Numbered from the stretch's first letter, positions 30,031 to 40,596 are shown. The stretch: DNA of 64,000 bases from an uncultured SAR116 cluster alpha proteobacterium (GCA_902596655.1 CACJUX010000009.1:1-64000); one strand, 5' to 3'. Numbers and translations are program-made. The notes: generated by a model from the letters alone, not told the origin.

Positions 30031-30064
30031 ATCTTACCCTACAATCATGTCTGCCGTTCAAAGC

Positions 30065-30700
30065 CTAGAGTGTTGCCGCCTCTCTGGCGAGCTTTTCAAT
30101 AGCTACAAATTGCTGGTCAGCGATAAGTTTCTGAGGCGCGACCCAGGAACCACCAAGGCAACTGACATTCGGCAGTGCGAGCCAATCGGGCGCTGTCTCG
30201 GCGCTGATGCCACCTGTTGGACAGACGGTGATCTGCGGCAGAGGGCTGGCAAGTGACTTCACGAAAGCGGTGCCACCCGCCGCACTGGCTGGAAAGAACT
30301 TCATCGCGGTGAAGCCAGCCTCATGCAACGTCATGAGTTCCGATACAGTCGATGCGCCCGGTAATAGCGCAAGGTTGGCAGCAGCGCATCCTTCCACAAC
30401 AGCTGGCGTGGTCCCCGGTGAGACCGCAAAAGCGGCGCCAGCGTCGCTTGAGGCTTTTGCCAAACTGGCTGAAACAACAGTGCCTGCGCCAACATGGATT
30501 TCAGGGCGTTGGCTGGCGATGGCCTCGATGGCACCCAGGGCTGCTGGGGTACGCAGGGTGATCTCGATCGTTTTCAGCCCTCCAGCCAAGAGGGCGTCAG
30601 CAAGTGGTAGTGCGTCCTTGGTATCATCAATGACGATGACTGGCATGACCGGTCCCAGATTGAGGATCCCCTCAATTGTTTCATTTGAGTTATTGCTCAT
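30065..30700 (-). CDS. eda: 2-dehydro-3-deoxy-phosphogluconate aldolase
   Basis: GPVMPVIVIDD, LAGGLKTIEITLRTPAAL, VGAGTVVSASLAKAS, FPASAAGG, VCPTGGIS. Confidence 0.94.
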   Translation of the reverse strand: MSNNSNETIEGILNLGPVMPVIVIDDTKDALPLADALLAGGLKTIEITLRTPAALGAIEAIASQRPEIHVGAGTVVSASLAKASSDAGAAFAVSPGTTPAVVEGCAAANLALLPGASTVSELMTLHEAGFTAMKFFPASAAGGTAFVKSLASPLPQITVCPTGGISAETAPDWLALPNVSCLGGSWVAPQKLIADQQFVAIEKLAREAATL

Positions 30701-32529
30701 TATGATTGCTCCAGTAAATTCAGTCCGCCCCCTTGTTCTGCCCCTGTTGCCTGCTGCCGCAGGCCTGCAAACAGCGATCGTGCGAAACCGCGTTGGGCTG
30801 GTAGGTTTGAGACGCCGAGGGCAGCACGTGCATCAAGATTAGCGTTGGCGACAAGCTTACCCTGTTTTGCGTCGAGGGTAATGAGATCGCCATTTTCGAT
30901 CTTGCCGATAGGTCCGCCGTCAGCTGCCTCGGGACAAAGATGGATGGCCGCAGGAACGGATCCGGAAGCACCGGACATGCGCCCATCCGTAACCAACGCC
31001 ACCTTATAACCCTCATCCTGCAGGTTGCTGAGCAGAGGGGTCAGGCTGTGCAATTCAGGCATGCCTGTTGCCATCGGACCCTGAAAGCGCAGAACCACAA
31101 CAACATCCCTATTTAGATCGCCTACCTGATAGGCTTCCTTGACCTCGGCCTCGGTTGAGAATACGGCCGCCGGCGCGTTTATTACATGCCGTGTCTCAGC
31201 GACGGCGGATGTCTTGATCACCGCCTTACCAAGATTGCCATCTAGCATTTTCAAACCACCATTGACACTGTGCGGGTCGGTTGCATGGCGCAGAATGTCA
31301 CTATCGCCAGACACTTTTGGAGCTGCACGCCAAACGAGATTACCTCTATCCAGAAATGGCTCGCTCGCGTAGTCATGCAGATCGTCACCACCGACCGTTT
31401 TGGCGCTCCCATCGAGAAGGCCGCTTTCCAGTAGTTCGGCAACAACAAACCCCATGCCACCAGCGGCATGGAAATAATTCACATCGGCGCTGCCATTTGG
31501 ATAGATTCGGGCCAGCAACGGGGTGATCTCAGAAAGATCGGCAAAATCCTGCCAAGTGAGATTGATCCCAGCTGCTGCTGCCATTGCAGGTAGATGCAAT
31601 GTGTGATTGGTAGAACCGCCGGTTGCATGCAATCCGACTATGGCATTTACAAAGCTGCGCTCATCCAGCATTTGGCCAATGTGCTGTGCTGCGCCCTTTT
31701 GCTGGGACAGCTCAACGACACGCTGGGTTGCGGCAACAGTAAGCGCGTGCCGTAAATCATCATGTGGATGGACAAAAGCGGCACCTGGCAGATGCAGCCC
31801 CATGATCTCCATCAACATCTGGTTTGAATTTGCTGTGCCGTAAAAGGTACAGGTTCCTGGACCGTGATAAGCGGCCACCTCTGACTTCAGCAATTCTTCT
31901 CGGCTAGCCTCGCCTCTAGCAAAAGCCTTGCGTACTGCGGCCTTTTCCACATTTGGAATACCTGTCGACATTGGTCCGGCTGGGGCAAAAACAACAGGCA
32001 AATGACCAAAGGACAGGGCGCCTATGACCAGCCCTGGAACAATCTTGTCGCAAACACCGAGGCAAATTGCAGCGTCATACACCCCATGCGACAGGCCGAC
32101 AGCGGTCGCCATGGCGATGATATCCCGGCTCATCAGTGACAGTTCCATTCCTGGTCTGCCCTGTGTGACACCGTCACACATTGCTGGCACACCGCTGGCA
32201 ACCTGGGCAGTAGCGCCAACTTCACGTGCGGCTGCCTTGATGATTTGGGGATAGGTCTCGAAAGGCTGATGGGCCGACAACATGTCGTTATAGGCGGTGA
32301 TGATGCCGACATTGGGTTTCAGCTCGCCACCTGCGCCCAGAACATCATCCTGGTCCGTGCCAGCGCCAGCAGCAGCGTGGGCTATATTGGAGCATGATAC
32401 CTGACGCCTGTCGGAGTCAGGGGAGCCGGTCATCATTGCGATATCATCAAGATAGCGGCGTCGGCTGTCCTGACTTCGTTTGCGAATTCGGTCTTGAATT
32501 TCCAGAATACGGTCATTTGGCTTGGCCAT
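30700..32529 (-). CDS. edd: Phosphogluconate dehydratase
   Basis: NVGIITAYNDMLSAHQPFETYPQIIK, GVPAMCDGVTQGRPGMELSLMSRD, GLHATGGSTNHTLHLPA, LVTDGRMSGASG. Confidence 0.96.
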   Translation of the reverse strand: MAKPNDRILEIQDRIRKRSQDSRRRYLDDIAMMTGSPDSDRRQVSCSNIAHAAAGAGTDQDDVLGAGGELKPNVGIITAYNDMLSAHQPFETYPQIIKAAAREVGATAQVASGVPAMCDGVTQGRPGMELSLMSRDIIAMATAVGLSHGVYDAAICLGVCDKIVPGLVIGALSFGHLPVVFAPAGPMSTGIPNVEKAAVRKAFARGEASREELLKSEVAAYHGPGTCTFYGTANSNQMLMEIMGLHLPGAAFVHPHDDLRHALTVAATQRVVELSQQKGAAQHIGQMLDERSFVNAIVGLHATGGSTNHTLHLPAMAAAAGINLTWQDFADLSEITPLLARIYPNGSADVNYFHAAGGMGFVVAELLESGLLDGSAKTVGGDDLHDYASEPFLDRGNLVWRAAPKVSGDSDILRHATDPHSVNGGLKMLDGNLGKAVIKTSAVAETRHVINAPAAVFSTEAEVKEAYQVGDLNRDVVVVLRFQGPMATGMPELHSLTPLLSNLQDEGYKVALVTDGRMSGASGSVPAAIHLCPEAADGGPIGKIENGDLITLDAKQGKLVANANLDARAALGVSNLPAQRGFARSLFAGLRQQATGAEQGGGLNLLEQS

Positions 32530-32583
32530 GTCTTTTCGTCCTCTTCGGGCTTTTATAGACGTGATTGCAATGTCTGTTTCTCG

Positions 32584-33207
32584 TCAATCCGTGATGATTT
32601 CTAGGGGCGTTACTTCCTGTTTCAAAAGCGCGTGAACTGGAAGCTCTGGGTCGGTTCTGGCAGCGTCGAGAACCGCCAGTTTCTCGCTACCGTTCACCAG
32701 CAGGATCAGCAGCTTTGATTGCAGGATCATGGCGAGATTCATAGAGACGCGCGGCAGCGATGGAGATCCCTTCGGCCCGGTTTCTAAAATCATTGGTGGG
32801 GCATCAACCTGCAGTGACGCCTTGCCCACCATATCTGGAAACAGCGAGGCAAAATGACCATCAACACCCATGCCAAGCAGCATGACATCGAACGGTCGAC
32901 CAATATTTTTCACCCCATTGTCGATTGCCAGCGGAATGAAGGTTGCCGCCGACACGGCGCCAAACAACAGATGATCATGTAGCAATTTTTGATTGCTATG
33001 TTGATGATCGGCAGGAACCAGTCTGTCATCAACAAGGGTGATCGTCACTTGCGACCAATCCACGATCTCCTCATGCTCGCCGGCTGCCAGAGCAGCGAAA
33101 ATGCTGATCGGGCTGGACCCACCACAAACAACAAGACTTGCTTGCCTTTTTGTTGCAATGGCCATTGCTAGCTGGCGGGCAATTTGATCAGCGATCATCC
33201 CTACCAA
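32584..33207 (-). CDS. pgl: 6-phosphogluconolactonase
   Basis: VVCGGSSPISIFAAL, WSQVTITLVDDRLVPADHQHSNQKLLHDHLL, LLGMGVDGHFASLFP. Confidence 0.93.
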   Translation of the reverse strand: MVGMIADQIARQLAMAIATKRQASLVVCGGSSPISIFAALAAGEHEEIVDWSQVTITLVDDRLVPADHQHSNQKLLHDHLLFGAVSAATFIPLAIDNGVKNIGRPFDVMLLGMGVDGHFASLFPDMVGKASLQVDAPPMILETGPKGSPSLPRVSMNLAMILQSKLLILLVNGSEKLAVLDAARTDPELPVHALLKQEVTPLEIITD

Positions 33208-34652
33208 TCCTCATGCGGGTCGATCCAGGAGCGACCATCAGCCTGGAGCAAATCACCCGTCGGTCCCATTGAACCTGGCTTGTATGACTCAGGTGTCTGA
33301 GCTTTTGCCAGCGCCAGAATTGGGTCGATGAATTCCCAGGCAGCGAGCACCTCATCGACCCGCATGAAAAGGGTTTGATTGCCACGCGCAGTGTCCATCA
33401 ATAGCCGTTCATAGGCGTCGGGCAGACGTTCCTCGAAGGTTTCGTCAAAGCTCAGATTAAGGTCTGATGGGAAAAGCCGCATGCCACCAGGGCCGGGTTG
33501 CTTTGACGTCATTTGCAGGCGCAGGCCCTCACTTGGCTGTAGCCTGATAATCAGGCGGTTTGGCTGTCCCAAAATTGTACCATCCCGGGAATTGGAAAAG
33601 ATGTCATGCGGCCGGTCTTTGAAGGTGATGATGATTTCAGAGGCGCGTTGGCGCAGCTTCTTGCCTGTCCTGATATAGAACGGTACGCCTGCCCAGCGCC
33701 AGTTATCAATCGCCAGCTTCATCGCAACAAAGGTTTCCGTGGTTGACGAGGTGCCCAGCTCATCTGTGTAATCCTCATATTGGCCAAGCAACAGAGCATC
33801 CGCTTCAAGGGGGCGTAGGGCGCGCAGGACACGCAGTTTCTCATCACGGACTTGATCGGCGTTGAATCGGGCCGGTGGCTCCATTGCGACAAGACAAACA
33901 AGCTGCAGCAGATGGTTCTGCACCATGTCGCGGATCGCTCCATATTGATCGTAATAGGATGCGCGGCCACCAACACCGACGGTCTCTGCCACGGTGATCT
34001 GCACATGATCAACATGGCTGTTGTCCCAGAGCGATTCGAAAATCACATTGGCAAACCGAAGTGCCATCAGATTTTGAACGGTTTCCTTGCCGAGATAATG
34101 GTCAATACGGTAGATCTGATGTTCTGCAAATACCGTTGCCAGTTCACCATTGATCTTTCGTGATGACTCGCCATTGTTGCCAAGAGGTTTCTCCACGATA
34201 AGCCGCGCTTGTTCGGTTGCCAGGCCTGCCGCCTTCAGAATCTTTACAGCTGACCCAAACAGGCTTGGTGCGATCGCCAGATAATAAATTGTTGGCCGAT
34301 CCTTAGACTTCCGTCTGGAAATTTGTTCTGCCAGTGACGCGGCACCATCACCATTTGACAGATCCAGATTCACGATTTGGATGATTTTAAGAAACGACTC
34401 CCATTTGTCTGCTGTCGCATGCCCGTTGGTATAGGCGCTCTCGCAAAAAGGCCGTAATTTCTCCGCGAACTCCGCCACGCTTAGCGTGGCGCGCGACGTC
34501 GCAAAAAGCCGGTACTTATCGGTGAGCTGGCCATCAAGGTAGCGCCAGAAAAAGGCAGGAAAAATTTTGCGAAGTGACAGGTCGCCTGTCCCACCGATAA
34601 TGACATAGTCACTAGGTGGTAGGGATGCTGTTGGGGGGAGAGACGCCGACAT
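33201..34652 (-). CDS. zwf: Glucose-6-phosphate dehydrogenase
   Basis: IIGGTGDLSLRKIFPAFF, IYRIDHYLGKETVQNLMALRFAN, YIRTGKKL. Confidence 0.96.
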   Translation of the reverse strand: MSASLPPTASLPPSDYVIIGGTGDLSLRKIFPAFFWRYLDGQLTDKYRLFATSRATLSVAEFAEKLRPFCESAYTNGHATADKWESFLKIIQIVNLDLSNGDGAASLAEQISRRKSKDRPTIYYLAIAPSLFGSAVKILKAAGLATEQARLIVEKPLGNNGESSRKINGELATVFAEHQIYRIDHYLGKETVQNLMALRFANVIFESLWDNSHVDHVQITVAETVGVGGRASYYDQYGAIRDMVQNHLLQLVCLVAMEPPARFNADQVRDEKLRVLRALRPLEADALLLGQYEDYTDELGTSSTTETFVAMKLAIDNWRWAGVPFYIRTGKKLRQRASEIIITFKDRPHDIFSNSRDGTILGQPNRLIIRLQPSEGLRLQMTSKQPGPGGMRLFPSDLNLSFDETFEERLPDAYERLLMDTARGNQTLFMRVDEVLAAWEFIDPILALAKAQTPESYKPGSMGPTGDLLQADGRSWIDPHEDW

Positions 34653-35003
34653 TTTGATTCTGTCCTGTTATCATCGTTGATGGCCATTCTAACAATCTGT
34701 TTTTGCCTAGAACATTGAGCCCAAAAGTTGATCGTATGAATGCACTCGTTCTAGATCAGTTAATATGGTCACAGACCAGACTGCGACCAGACAGTAAACA
34801 TACGCTAAAGCGCACCGTAAAGCGGCAATGCTACATCCCTGAGGATCATTGGTGGCACTCCTAAAACCATTGCTGGAGTTATAGTGCATACGCCCATTGA
34901 CGGCTAGTGTAGCCTCGCCAAAAACAAGGTGAATTCACCTGTTTCAGGGTATTTTGGCATCAATTTATCACCAGATGTTACATTTCTGGCGGAAAAGCAT
35001 CGC

Positions 35004-37340
35004 CTACCGATAGAGGTAGATGGGGCTGCTCCAGCACAAGGTCCCATCTTCCTGCGTCAGGCGAATGAAAATTGGATTGTCGCCAGATGGCTTCACGTTG
35101 ATCTGCCGGGTGAATGTGAGAGCTTTGTTCGGGTTTCTATCTGGCAGGCGAAACAGTTTAAGATAGCGCGGCAGATTTCCACTATTGTCAAAAATCTCAT
35201 CCTCATAGCCAATATCCTCCAGCGGAATGCCAGCCTTGATTAGGGGTGTTTCTAGTTTCAGGATGCCTCTATACGGGTCGGCAAGTGTCATCTCAATCCC
35301 GCCAATATTGCCGGTTGTCAGTGCCCTCCAGGTCAACTCGGTTGCACTCGGCTGGTTGAGGGTCTTGTCCTTGTTGAAGAAATTGATCGCCTTGGCCGAT
35401 ATCACCTCATTGTCCGATAAAAAGGCCGACCCGTCCCAGATTACCTGGCGGAAGCGGCCCCGATATTCCGCGCCTTCCCAGATCACGCGAATACGGCTGC
35501 CAAGATCTTCCGGCTTGAAGGGCCGGACCGTTTCGACCAGGTCAAGCCCGTTGAAAATATCAACTCTCTCTATGGGTGTGCTTGTCCGAATATCAACCGC
35601 GAGCGAGGCATCACCTTCTGGCAGATGAACAATATCTCCCATCTGGGCCAGGCGTGTCGCATATCCATCGTCACGGCCATGACGGGGGTCATCATGATAT
35701 AGCGTCCCATTCTGGGAAAAATGCGTCGTAACATTGATCAAAGGGCGTCCATGCTGACCGCCTGTTGTCGCGTAATGGTGGCGCTTGCGAATGCAATCAA
35801 GAATACCGTCACGGGTAAGCGTGTTGGTAAGAAAACAGGTGAGCCCGCCCACGGCACCAAAAAGCGCTGCGCCGGGATAGCTGGCGCCGGGTCGGCCTTT
35901 ATGGCCATCAGAATTGGCCACAATCCCGACGCGGTAGCCAAGCCGGAACGCATCCTCGACAAGCCATTCGAAGGTGCCCCAACTTGAATGGATTTCCATG
36001 GATTTCTCAAAACGGCCATCATGGGCAAGCTCGATATCGGCGTATCTGCCACCACAATGCGCGTAGACAACGACGTCGGTCTCGTCATTTTCGGCGAAGG
36101 CGGCGAACAGTTCTGTTGCGGAGTTGCAGTCGGTGTCGATGTCTGAATGGTCGCTGACAAGCGCATGCGATGACCGGCGAATAGTTCTGCCCTCCGAGGC
36201 AAAATAGACATTCCGGTCACCTCCAAGGCCGGTATTGCCCGACCATTCATAGCCTGGGATGGTTACGAAGTCTCCGTCCCTGTTAAATCTGGTGCATAAT
36301 TCATCGAGATGCCGCCAGAAATCTGTAGTGATTTGGAAATCATTTCCCTGATGCCCGATCACATCGATGAAGGCACGGTCGCGCGCAAATCTGAAATATT
36401 CCTCCGCGGAACCGGTGCCGATCGTCTCTTCTGATTGGCCATGAATGTCACCCCAGAAATGCCGAGATATTGGATTTTCTTCAATCCGAATCGGGTTTGT
36501 GGAGAAAACCAGGACGCCGCTGTCATCGTGAAAATCAATGGCCAGATCACCTACTTCCTCCGCCACTAGATTGTCGATGCTGCTGGCGAAATCACCGCTT
36601 TTCAAACATATCGTCTCTGGCAATCCAGCAAGCTGCAGATTGGCCCTTGGATGAAATGTCACGTCACATTGATCAGAGGGGTTACCCCATTTGTCCTCAC
36701 CTTTGAATTTAACTGAGAAACCCTCGCCAACGGCTCGGATTGTCGGGCCAATTGCGATATATCTCTGCGGTGCGCCAGGCACAATTTTGATTGTTGGCTG
36801 TCTGGGGACGGGTTGGTAGCAAAAGGTTGCGATTGGATCGACCAATGTATGAAATTCATAGCTTTCCTCACAGAATGTCTGAAGCCGCATCCCCGGTGAT
36901 CCGCCTGACCGATCGCCAAAAGTGATGCTGATCTCGTCACCCTGTTTGAGGAACCCGCGTACAACCTTAATATATAATGTTCTATCCCATGGACGCACAT
37001 TGCCCTTTGGATCGTAATGATGGGTCAAAACGGCATTGTTTGATGCGGTGACGGTGGTGTAGTTTGGCCCAGTTGGATCTTCGAATTGTGGCCGTGTCTG
37101 GTCACTGGCAAAACGGAAACAGACTCGTAAAGACCCGGAGTCGTCGATCCCAAACTTGCCAGCGGTATAGGTTAGCGTAAAGGTCTGATAGCTGCCGGCC
37201 TCAAAAGAGCCCGCGGGAGAAATCGTAACATCGCCCAAGTCATGGGCTGGGACGGGAAAGCTGTTCGGAGAACTTGTTAGGCCGCTCGTGCCGCCCACAG
37301 CGTGCATGTCATCGCGGCTTCCAAGTGGTGTTTCGCTCAT
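35004..37340 (-). CDS. DUF3604 family protein (PHP-like)
   Basis: HFWGDIHGQSEETIGTGSAEEYFRFARDRAFIDVIGHQGNDFQITTDFWRHL, FVTIPGYEWSGNTGLGGDRNVYF, VVYAHCGGRYADI, HYATTGGQ. Confidence 0.9.
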   Translation of the reverse strand: MSETPLGSRDDMHAVGGTSGLTSSPNSFPVPAHDLGDVTISPAGSFEAGSYQTFTLTYTAGKFGIDDSGSLRVCFRFASDQTRPQFEDPTGPNYTTVTASNNAVLTHHYDPKGNVRPWDRTLYIKVVRGFLKQGDEISITFGDRSGGSPGMRLQTFCEESYEFHTLVDPIATFCYQPVPRQPTIKIVPGAPQRYIAIGPTIRAVGEGFSVKFKGEDKWGNPSDQCDVTFHPRANLQLAGLPETICLKSGDFASSIDNLVAEEVGDLAIDFHDDSGVLVFSTNPIRIEENPISRHFWGDIHGQSEETIGTGSAEEYFRFARDRAFIDVIGHQGNDFQITTDFWRHLDELCTRFNRDGDFVTIPGYEWSGNTGLGGDRNVYFASEGRTIRRSSHALVSDHSDIDTDCNSATELFAAFAENDETDVVVYAHCGGRYADIELAHDGRFEKSMEIHSSWGTFEWLVEDAFRLGYRVGIVANSDGHKGRPGASYPGAALFGAVGGLTCFLTNTLTRDGILDCIRKRHHYATTGGQHGRPLINVTTHFSQNGTLYHDDPRHGRDDGYATRLAQMGDIVHLPEGDASLAVDIRTSTPIERVDIFNGLDLVETVRPFKPEDLGSRIRVIWEGAEYRGRFRQVIWDGSAFLSDNEVISAKAINFFNKDKTLNQPSATELTWRALTTGNIGGIEMTLADPYRGILKLETPLIKAGIPLEDIGYEDEIFDNSGNLPRYLKLFRLPDRNPNKALTFTRQINVKPSGDNPIFIRLTQEDGTLCWSSPIYLYR

Positions 37341-37414
37341 ATAATCGCTCTATGCCTTTATCATCACGATCAGCCAAGGTCTGGTCTTACATCTCGCAAA
37401 CTTGGTTTTAACAT

Positions 37415-38172
37415 TCATATGGGAAAGACGATAGCAGCCATCTCGCCAAGGACAAGGGTGAGGCTGGACAAAAGAACGAGCTTGGTCAGGGTTTGGTGAA
37501 AAATCGTTTCAGGCAATTTGCGGAATGCCAGTTGTCTCACCTGCGTTCCGATGATCGAGACGGGAATTGCGAGCAGGGCGAACCAGAGAATATTAGAGAA
37601 CATGCGGTTCTGCCAAATCATCAATGCCGCCACAATGATTTTGATCAGCATGTTTACGGGTTGGATAATGGCGCGCTGTTTGCTATCTGGCCAATCGTGT
37701 AGGGTGTATCACATTTTTGGCAGGGCGACAGACAACCTGGCGACCACCCCCAGACCGCCCCGGCAAAGCCGGTTTAGATGTCGCCGAACAAATGGCGCCG
37801 GCGCAATTTTGGGATGGGTCTCAAGATGGTGAAATATGTCCAAACCGCACCTGAAGACCGACGACAATCATTTTGAGGAAAACAACATTTATCCAGTAAA
37901 GCACGGCAAATCCGATGCCAATGACTAGAATTGTGGGCACCAGAAACTGTTCAAAGCTGGGTGCCCTCAGCAAAAACCGCAAAATAAAAAACGCCCTGGA
38001 CACCGCTTAGGATCGACACGATGATCACCAACGAGATCGCATCATTGACCGGCATCGCTGCAAGCCAGCAGCCAAGTGCAAAAAGGCCGGTGCCAAACCC
38101 AGCCAGAACATTGACAAGCCCGCTAGCAAACGCGCTGATGGGTACCATTACTAGGGTAAACACCCTCATCAC
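37415..38172 (-). pseudogene. Sulfite exporter TauE/SafE family transporter, disrupted
   Basis: Three minus-strand ORF pieces in changing frames form a TauE-like order: ISAFASGLVNVLAGFGTGLFALGCWLAAMP...ILSGVQGVFYF (37951-38172), FLLRAPSFEQFLVPTILVIGIGFAVLYWINVVFLKMIVVGL (37821-38003), then a TM C-terminal piece (37415-37651). Confidence 0.65.
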
Positions 38173-38344
38173 AGGCGTTTTGGGGTAGCTTTTTTTAGAA
38201 AAAAACTTTTGGCATCAATTCCGATTTGGACAATCTAGTTGCGCCAGATACAGTCTGTCTCTTGATGTTTAGCCAGATTTTGGACAAGATTGACTCTGAG
38301 GTTAGCGGTAGTCACAACCATGAAGACGCTATAGTGCCAGGATC

Positions 38345-39157
38345 ATGCATTCACTTATTACTGCCCGCCATATAGAGGATTACAAACGTGATGGCGTCGT
38401 CCTAATCAAAGGCCTTTTTGCTGGTTATGTCGACCTTATCCGCGATGGCATCGATGCGAATATGCGATCCCCCGGCCCCTATGCAGCAGAAAACCTTAAA
38501 CCAGATGAAACGGGGCGGTTCTTTGATGATTACTGCAACTGGCAACGTATCAACCAGTTCCGAGATGTAATCCATCTGTCACCTGCTGCTGAGGTTGCGG
38601 CTGATCTGATGGGGTCGCAGACAGTGCAGATTTTTCATGATCATGTACTGGTTAAAGAACCGGGAACAACTAAACCAACGCCATGGCATCAGGACAGCCC
38701 CTATTATTTCGTCGAGGGCCAACAAACGGTGAGTTTCTGGTCGCCAGTTGATTCTGTCAGTGATGCCGCGCTGCGCTGTGTCGCTGGCTCGCATCTTTGG
38801 GAGCGCCCGGTTTTGCCGGTGCGCTGGTTAGCTGAGGATCAGTTCTATCCGGAAGAGGGCAGCTACATGCCGGTTCCCGACCCCGACGCAGAGGCGATGG
38901 ACGTCCGCGAATGGGCAATGCAGCCGGGTGATGCGGTAGCATTTGATTTCCGAGTGTTGCATGGTGCCCGCGGTAATGCCAGCGCCGAGCGTCGCCGCGC
39001 GTTTTCGGTGCGGTTTGTTGGTGATGATGCCTGTTATGTGGAGCGGCCAGGCCGCACCTCACCGCCATTTCCGGGGCATGGGATGATACCGGGCCAGAGA
39101 TTACGTGATGATTGGTTCCCCATCGTTTTTCAGAGAAAATCATTAGCAGAAAAATGA
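38345..39157 (+). CDS. Phytanoyl-CoA dioxygenase (PhyH) family protein
   Basis: FHDHVLVKEPGTTKPTPWHQDSPYYFVEG, GDAVAFDFRVLHGARGNAS. Confidence 0.9.
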   Translation: MHSLITARHIEDYKRDGVVLIKGLFAGYVDLIRDGIDANMRSPGPYAAENLKPDETGRFFDDYCNWQRINQFRDVIHLSPAAEVAADLMGSQTVQIFHDHVLVKEPGTTKPTPWHQDSPYYFVEGQQTVSFWSPVDSVSDAALRCVAGSHLWERPVLPVRWLAEDQFYPEEGSYMPVPDPDAEAMDVREWAMQPGDAVAFDFRVLHGARGNASAERRRAFSVRFVGDDACYVERPGRTSPPFPGHGMIPGQRLRDDWFPIVFQRKSLAEK

Positions 39158-39335
39158 AGTTTCAGAATTATGTAGTTTTTTAACTGAAAAACTTTTGATT
39201 TTGGAAAACTAAATTGACTCATGGTAAATTTTCTTAAACACTTACATGGTTGATTGACTTGCAACTACGATCAATGGTCTACCTCAAATTTTTTTGACCG
39301 CCGACGGTCTGCATGTATTTTAGGAGGCAAAAATC

Positions 39336-40163
39336 ATGAATATGGCACTTGCTCCACGCCCAGAAAACGAGGAACTGAGAGCGCAAACGGTTGTAAAAAC
39401 CGGACTGATTGATGCGCCCAACCCTGACCTATTTCAGATATATTGCGATTTGGCAAAGGATATAACAGGGTTTGAAACGGCGAGTTTCAGCTTGTATGAC
39501 GGCGAAATGAAATGCTCGATTGCTCAGGCCGGTGGTGACAATTTTGAAGTTGGAGCAAAGTCGGAGAGACATGAATTTAACGTCTGTTCATACGTGTTGC
39601 TAGACTCTGAACCTCTTCTGATGGAGGACATGTGTAAGGATCCCACTTGGAAAGATCATCCTCACCTTGAGGGATTGGATAAAGGCCCCGGATATGCTGG
39701 ATTTCCGGTCATCAACAGTGAAAATTTTGCACTTGGAACGCTTTGTATGATGAATATGTCTGGTCCAAAAGCGCTTACCGGTGAACAGATTGAACAGGTC
39801 AAGAAAATTACCCGTAGTATAGCGCACATGCTTGACTTGCAGATCAAGCAGAAAGAGTTGACCTCAGAGCGTATGCTGGACGCCCTTGCACATTTTCAAA
39901 AAGTCGATCAAAGTTTTGGGCTCACAGATTTTAAGATGTATGTATCCCTCTGCGCTGAATTAAGTGTCTCCGCTGAAGATGCTGAAGGTATTATCAGGGT
40001 CGGCTTGGCAGAAGACGCCGGGGAAAATCGTATCCAGTTGACCGAACAAGGTAGGAGGCTGCAATTTGACATGAACCTCCAACAAAAGGCTATGAAAAGG
40101 ATAAAAATGGACGGTGGCGAGGCCGAAGCTTTGCTGGATGAAATGTTTGCGGAGATTGAATAG
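39336..40163 (+). CDS. GAF domain protein
   Basis: FQIYCDLAKDITGFETASFSLYDGEMKC...FAGFPVINSENFALGTLCMMN-type GAF core. Confidence 0.75.
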   Translation: MNMALAPRPENEELRAQTVVKTGLIDAPNPDLFQIYCDLAKDITGFETASFSLYDGEMKCSIAQAGGDNFEVGAKSERHEFNVCSYVLLDSEPLLMEDMCKDPTWKDHPHLEGLDKGPGYAGFPVINSENFALGTLCMMNMSGPKALTGEQIEQVKKITRSIAHMLDLQIKQKELTSERMLDALAHFQKVDQSFGLTDFKMYVSLCAELSVSAEDAEGIIRVGLAEDAGENRIQLTEQGRRLQFDMNLQQKAMKRIKMDGGEAEALLDEMFAEIE

Positions 40164-40165
40164 TC

Positions 40166-40486
40166 ATGTACGCGAAAATTTTTAATTTCAAATTCAACGG
40201 CGTTTCGGAAGCAAAGGTTGCAGCGTCTTTCATTTCAGATGCTTTTGGCAAATTGATCGTTGCCCACAATATGCGTTCACTAAATATCTCTATCGGCAAA
40301 TGCGGCAGCTTATCGATCCAAACAAAGTTTGAAACGGGCGATGACCTCAAATTATTTGAGATCAAGGCTAATGAGGTGTTTACGGATCTTAAGCAAACCT
40401 TTGTTTACAAGGAAGACACATACGCCGGAGTGTATATTTTCAACTACGAAGCGGAGGCCATAAAAGCAGAGGTCTTGGCTGGTTAG
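40166..40486 (+). CDS. Hypothetical small protein, likely co-transcribed with the GAF gene
   Basis: 106 aa ORF starting 2 nt after the GAF stop; no family recognised. Confidence 0.6.
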   Translation: MYAKIFNFKFNGVSEAKVAASFISDAFGKLIVAHNMRSLNISIGKCGSLSIQTKFETGDDLKLFEIKANEVFTDLKQTFVYKEDTYAGVYIFNYEAEAIKAEVLAG

Positions 40487-40523
40487 TTAGCGTTGAGGCT
40501 TATTTTCAACGTGGCGAAATTAG

Positions 40524-40552
40524 GGGCAACATCAAATGGTGTTGCCCTTTTT
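40524..40552 (+). terminator. Rho-independent terminator after the GAF/106-aa operon
   Basis: GGGCAACA-tcaaatgg-TGTTGCCC followed by TTTTT, 38 nt after the stop at 40486. Confidence 0.9.
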
Positions 40553-40596
40553 GATGAATGGACGTTATGAAAATGTCGATGGGTTTTGTGAGGTAA

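Noticed and set aside
30207-30842. 211-aa plus-strand ORF opposite eda/edd
   Set aside because: Antisense to two confidently identified genes; arises from codon bias of the coding strand.
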